Assembly (NCBI GenBank): GCA_051027215.1
Contig: JBPCXR010000133.1
Span: 1-16,173, forward strand
From: CALHVX01 sp051027215
GTDB taxonomy: Bacteria > Pseudomonadota > Gammaproteobacteria > Pseudomonadales > Azotimanducaceae
DNA length: 16,173 nt
Direction: 5' to 3'
In this document: one piece after another, positions 13,849 to 16,173 of the stretch
How positions within the stretch are numbered: position 1 is the stretch's first letter
How the letters are laid out: every line of letters begins with the position of its first letter
Notes under the pieces: model-generated
What the model was told of the DNA's origin: nothing
Seen by the model: only the letters and a program-made list of their open reading frames with translations
The model's database searches: none
Position numbers and translations under genes: made by a program

Positions 13849-14302
13849 ATTTTACGGTGTAATCGCGGGCTTCGAGACAAGCGGTGTAGGCTCGGCGATA
13901 CGCATCGCGCTTAGCCTGCTCTGCCTGATCTGAGGCGTTACGCTCTTGTTCGTACTGCTGTTCGCGGCTCCGGTTGGTCGAAGACTGGCGCATGCTGCCG
14001 AACAAACCGCCGATCGCCGCTCCTTTGGCTGCATCGTCGCTGTTGCCAACAATAGCGCCGACGGCAGCACCTGCCGCCGCGCCCCTGAGCCCCCGGCCGC
14101 GTTGCGTTTCTGGCTGCTGAGGCGTCTGCGGGTTGCTCAGAGGGTCTATCCCACTTTGATCCAGCGCCCAGGAACTGCATGATTTTTCATCGCTGGACTG
14201 CTGTTCTGGCGATTGGCCGGCCTTCGGATAGATGAAAAGGTCCGAAGCAGCAGCCGAACCAAAAGGCAGCACTGCCAAAATGAACACGCCAATCCTTGTC
14301 AT
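13847..14302 (-). CDS. Glycine-zipper envelope protein
   Basis: This 151-residue protein has a signal peptide (1-20, ending SAAAS before DLFIYP), a conserved SCSSWALDQSGIDP segment (41-54, Cys42), a proline/glutamine linker, and a glycine zipper at 69-103: RGRGLRGAAAGAAVGAIVGN, then AAKGAAIGGLFG. A charged Gln/Arg-rich helix follows, and the end is ACLEARDYTVK with Cys142. This matches a common proteobacterial family of glycine-zipper proteins with the tail motif CLE-R-YTVK, believed to sit in the outer membrane or periplasm; no biochemical role is established to my knowledge. Cys42 and Cys142 may pair. Its ATG is preceded by GGAGG at 5-base spacing, inside the palindrome GGAGGCCTCC (14303-14312). 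It is first in a two-gene unit with the small cysteine-containing protein. Confidence 0.85.
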   Translation of the reverse strand: MTRIGVFILAVLPFGSAAASDLFIYPKAGQSPEQQSSDEKSCSSWALDQSGIDPLSNPQTPQQPETQRGRGLRGAAAGAAVGAIVGNSDDAAKGAAIGGLFGSMRQSSTNRSREQQYEQERNASDQAEQAKRDAYRRAYTACLEARDYTVK

Positions 14303-14391
14303 GGAGGCCTCCGTAAGAGCGTCAATATGAGAACAGATTTAATCGAGTCTGGCAGCCTCGTGCAAGCACAAGTTCCGTCGACCACATGATG

Positions 14392-14397
14392 ATTATA
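14392..14397 (-). promoter_or_regulatory. Possible -10 box for the glycine-zipper operon
   Basis: The minus strand reads TATAAT in an AT-rich stretch about 90 bases upstream of the ATG at 14302. It overlaps the palindrome TATACGTATA (14394-14403). I cannot find a good -35. The region 14303-14410 otherwise shows no gene or clear terminator. Confidence 0.3.
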
Positions 14398-14410
14398 CGT
14401 ATATACACAG

Positions 14411-15964
14411 CTACAATTGCCGGTCCAGGGGCAGCAATCGAAAGAAGCGATCCTGGAACCGTTGCCACCACCCCAGCGCCGGTTGCCGATTCAGCTCGCC
14501 AGCCGCGGATTGCCAGCGCAACCCCTCGGCAGTCTTGCGTACGCGCCAGGCGTTATCTGGCGCAATACTACGCCGCACCATGTCGCGCACTGCTTCTGTT
14601 AGTACTTCCGAGCGAATCAGCAGACCAATCTCGGTGTTCAGTATCGCCGAGCGAGGATCGAGATTGTACGAACCGATAAAGACCTGATCGTCAAACAGCA
14701 TATATTTGGCGTGCATGGTCAGTCGCGCATCTGCGGGCATCTGCGGTGAGCGCCCGACCAGGCTGGCATCATGACGTAGCTCATACAGCTCGATCCCAGC
14801 GTCCAACAATGCCTTACGGCGCCGCGCGAAGCCCGAATTGGCCATTGTGTGATTGTTGGATGCCAGCGAGTTGGTCAGCATAACTACCCGTACGCCGGCC
14901 GCTGCGCGTTCCTGCAGTATCTTGATGCCGGCGCTACGCAGCACCAGGTAGGCGGAGACTATTACCAGCTCGCTGTTGGTAGCGGCAACCAGGTCGGCAA
15001 TCTGCCGTGCGAGCTGGCTGGGGCTATCGAAAGGGCCCACCTTTGGCTCGTCATACAGAACCTGAACCTGGCCACTGGCCCCCTGGTCGATGAGCGCATC
15101 GATCCGCTGGCGGCTCGGCGGCTCGGCTAACCGCGCTGGCAATTCTGGCGCTCGGGAAAGTTGCTCCGTTAGCTGCGCACGGACTTTCTCTAAACTGGGC
15201 CGCAGTACCTTGTTGAAAACCAATACATCGATCGGATATGCCCAGCGGCTGTTCCAGTAGGCATCGAAGCTAGCGCCTACCTGTTTCAACACCGCCCCGG
15301 CAACGGCGATGTCCAGATCATAGAAGGCGGCCCGCGGATGCAGGCCCATGTACTCATCGCCAATGTTGCGGCCGCCCAGAATGCCTACAGAGCTGTCAGC
15401 CACCAGCATTTTGTTGTGCATACGATGGTTGAGCCGTTTCGCATCCAGCAGAAACTCACCCATGCGCGCCAGGGTAGTACCGACGCGGGTACGAACAGTG
15501 AACGGGTTGAATAACCGAATATCCAAATTGGGATGTCTACTCAGCGCAAGTATTCTGCTGTCGCTTCCGGCGAGCATGATGTCATCAACCAATAAACGCA
15601 CCCGCACTCCGCGGTCAGCGGCCTGCAGCAAACGCTGCATCAGCATGATCCCAGCGGTGTCGCCGTGCCACAGGTAGTACTGCACGTCTAGTGACACCTG
15701 CGCCGCTTCTATTAGCTCTAAGCGCCAAACCAACGCCTCATGCGGGTCGTTGACCAGTTGCAGGCGAGCATCAGCGACGGGAAGCTCAGCGACCTGCTGG
15801 GCTAGCTTGGTATCACCTGTGGGCAGTATCTGCTGGGGCTCGAGTTGACTGGACCGAGGAAGGTATATGCAGCCGCCAAGCCAAAGCAGCAACGTTGGGA
15901 TCAGCAGATACCGCAAGCCAGCCAGCATTACAGTAAGTTGGTGGTGTGACCGCGGCATCGTCAC
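14411..15964 (-). CDS. Phospholipase D-family lipoprotein, cardiolipin synthase C-like
   Basis: This 517-residue protein has a lipoprotein signal with lipobox LGGC (Cys32); the residue after Cys is Ile, not Asp, so delivery to the outer membrane is likely. Two complete HKD motifs mark the phospholipase D superfamily: HNKMLVAD (His183, Lys185, Asp190) followed by GGRNIGDEY, and HAKYMLFD (His417, Lys419, Asp424) followed by GSYNLDPRS. Together with length this fits ClsC/YmdC-like enzymes, which join phosphatidyl groups to make cardiolipin, or related periplasmic phosphodiesterases. The first start is GTG 15964; ATG 15958 (third codon) or the Met at residue 13 are possible, and none has a strong Shine-Dalgarno. 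It begins 48 bases after the RND transporter and is probably co-transcribed with it. The superfamily is certain; the exact lipid reaction is inference. Confidence 0.9.
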   Translation of the reverse strand: MTMPRSHHQLTVMLAGLRYLLIPTLLLWLGGCIYLPRSSQLEPQQILPTGDTKLAQQVAELPVADARLQLVNDPHEALVWRLELIEAAQVSLDVQYYLWHGDTAGIMLMQRLLQAADRGVRVRLLVDDIMLAGSDSRILALSRHPNLDIRLFNPFTVRTRVGTTLARMGEFLLDAKRLNHRMHNKMLVADSSVGILGGRNIGDEYMGLHPRAAFYDLDIAVAGAVLKQVGASFDAYWNSRWAYPIDVLVFNKVLRPSLEKVRAQLTEQLSRAPELPARLAEPPSRQRIDALIDQGASGQVQVLYDEPKVGPFDSPSQLARQIADLVAATNSELVIVSAYLVLRSAGIKILQERAAAGVRVVMLTNSLASNNHTMANSGFARRRKALLDAGIELYELRHDASLVGRSPQMPADARLTMHAKYMLFDDQVFIGSYNLDPRSAILNTEIGLLIRSEVLTEAVRDMVRRSIAPDNAWRVRKTAEGLRWQSAAGELNRQPALGWWQRFQDRFFRLLPLDRQL

Positions 15965-16012
15965 GTGCTGGATCGCGTATTGTGCCGAACCTGCAGCGAG
16001 GGCTGACCCGCT

Positions 16013-16173
16013 CTAGGACGACTCGGCAGGCGCTTTGACTCGATCGAACGTCGCATAGAGCACGGGCACTAAGATCATGGTCAATAGGGTCGCGAATCCC
16101 AATCCGACTGCGATGGTCACCGCCATGGAGACAAAAAACGCATCAGGAAACAACGGCGCCATGCCTAGAATTG
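16013..16173 (-). CDS. RND efflux transporter (AcrB-like), C-terminal end only
   Basis: The minus strand is open from the right edge to a TAG at 16013-16015 and gives the last 52 or so residues of a protein. They read ILGMAPLFPD, then AVTIAVGLGFATLLTMILVP, then VLYATFDRV and a short hydrophilic tail. This is the end of the last membrane helices of RND family inner-membrane pumps (HAE1/AcrB-like), whose conserved closing pattern is FATLLTL...VPVLY. The pump uses the proton gradient to export drugs, metals or other solutes; the substrate cannot be judged from this fragment. The HKD lipoprotein gene follows 48 bases downstream. The rest of the gene lies outside the window. Confidence 0.8.
   Translation of the reverse strand, partial: ILGMAPLFPDAFFVSMAVTIAVGLGFATLLTMILVPVLYATFDRVKAPAESS

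Noticed and set aside
14394..14403. Palindrome TATACGTATA
   Set aside because: Short AT-rich palindromes are common by chance; it is noted only because it overlaps a possible -10 box.
1..16173. CRISPR array, tRNA/rRNA gene, IS element or prophage
   Set aside because: I found no regularly spaced repeats, tRNA-like cloverleaf, transposase or integrase, or phage gene in either strand.

Overview
The window looks like a chromosomal segment of a Gram-negative bacterium, most likely a gammaproteobacterium and possibly marine; that lineage is an inference. It rests on a MoxR/DUF58/DUF4381/BatA-BatB-TPR-BatD operon of the gammaproteobacterial type, a YcbB-like L,D-transpeptidase, a glycine-zipper envelope protein, a cardiolipin-synthase-like HKD lipoprotein and the tail of an RND pump. 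I see no tRNA, rRNA, CRISPR array, transposase or integrase. Coding density is high and no gap without a gene exceeds about 190 bases.

Layout, left to right. (1) 1-304, minus: 5' part of a secreted metallo-beta-lactamase-fold hydrolase cut by the window edge, preceded by a 169-base gap with a possible promoter. (2) 474-1683, minus: a two-gene operon of a small cupin followed by an SDR oxidoreductase. (3) 1684-1868: a divergent intergenic region with a perfect 8-base inverted repeat. (4) 1869-2249, plus: a secreted stand-alone thioredoxin-fold protein resembling the thioredoxin domain of VKOR fusions. (5) 2365-8668, plus: seven tightly packed genes, several with overlapping stop and start codons: MoxR ATPase, DUF58, DUF4381, BatA, BatB, TPR (BatC-like) and BatD. 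(6) 8690-10324, minus: the L,D-transpeptidase, divergent from a sortase at 10387-10956, plus; a sortase is uncommon in a Gram-negative. (7) 10921-13364, minus: an AspT/YidE-type transporter with two RCK-C domains, downstream of a small potassium channel. (8) 13404-14302, minus: a glycine-zipper protein followed by a small cysteine-containing secreted protein. (9) 14411-16173, minus: an HKD phospholipase-D-family lipoprotein downstream of an RND transporter end.

Working together: much of the window concerns the cell envelope. The MoxR ATPase with the DUF58 and VWA proteins probably forms a membrane-associated chaperone-like complex, with BatD and the TPR protein facing the periplasm. The L,D-transpeptidase and sortase are both cysteine transpeptidases, and the HKD lipoprotein probably acts on phospholipids. 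No obviously new multi-gene system is visible. The points most worth a second look are the sortase beside the L,D-transpeptidase, a BatB whose metal-binding (MIDAS) site is altered at all three loops, the lone VKOR-type thioredoxin domain, and the inverted repeat at 1717-1746.
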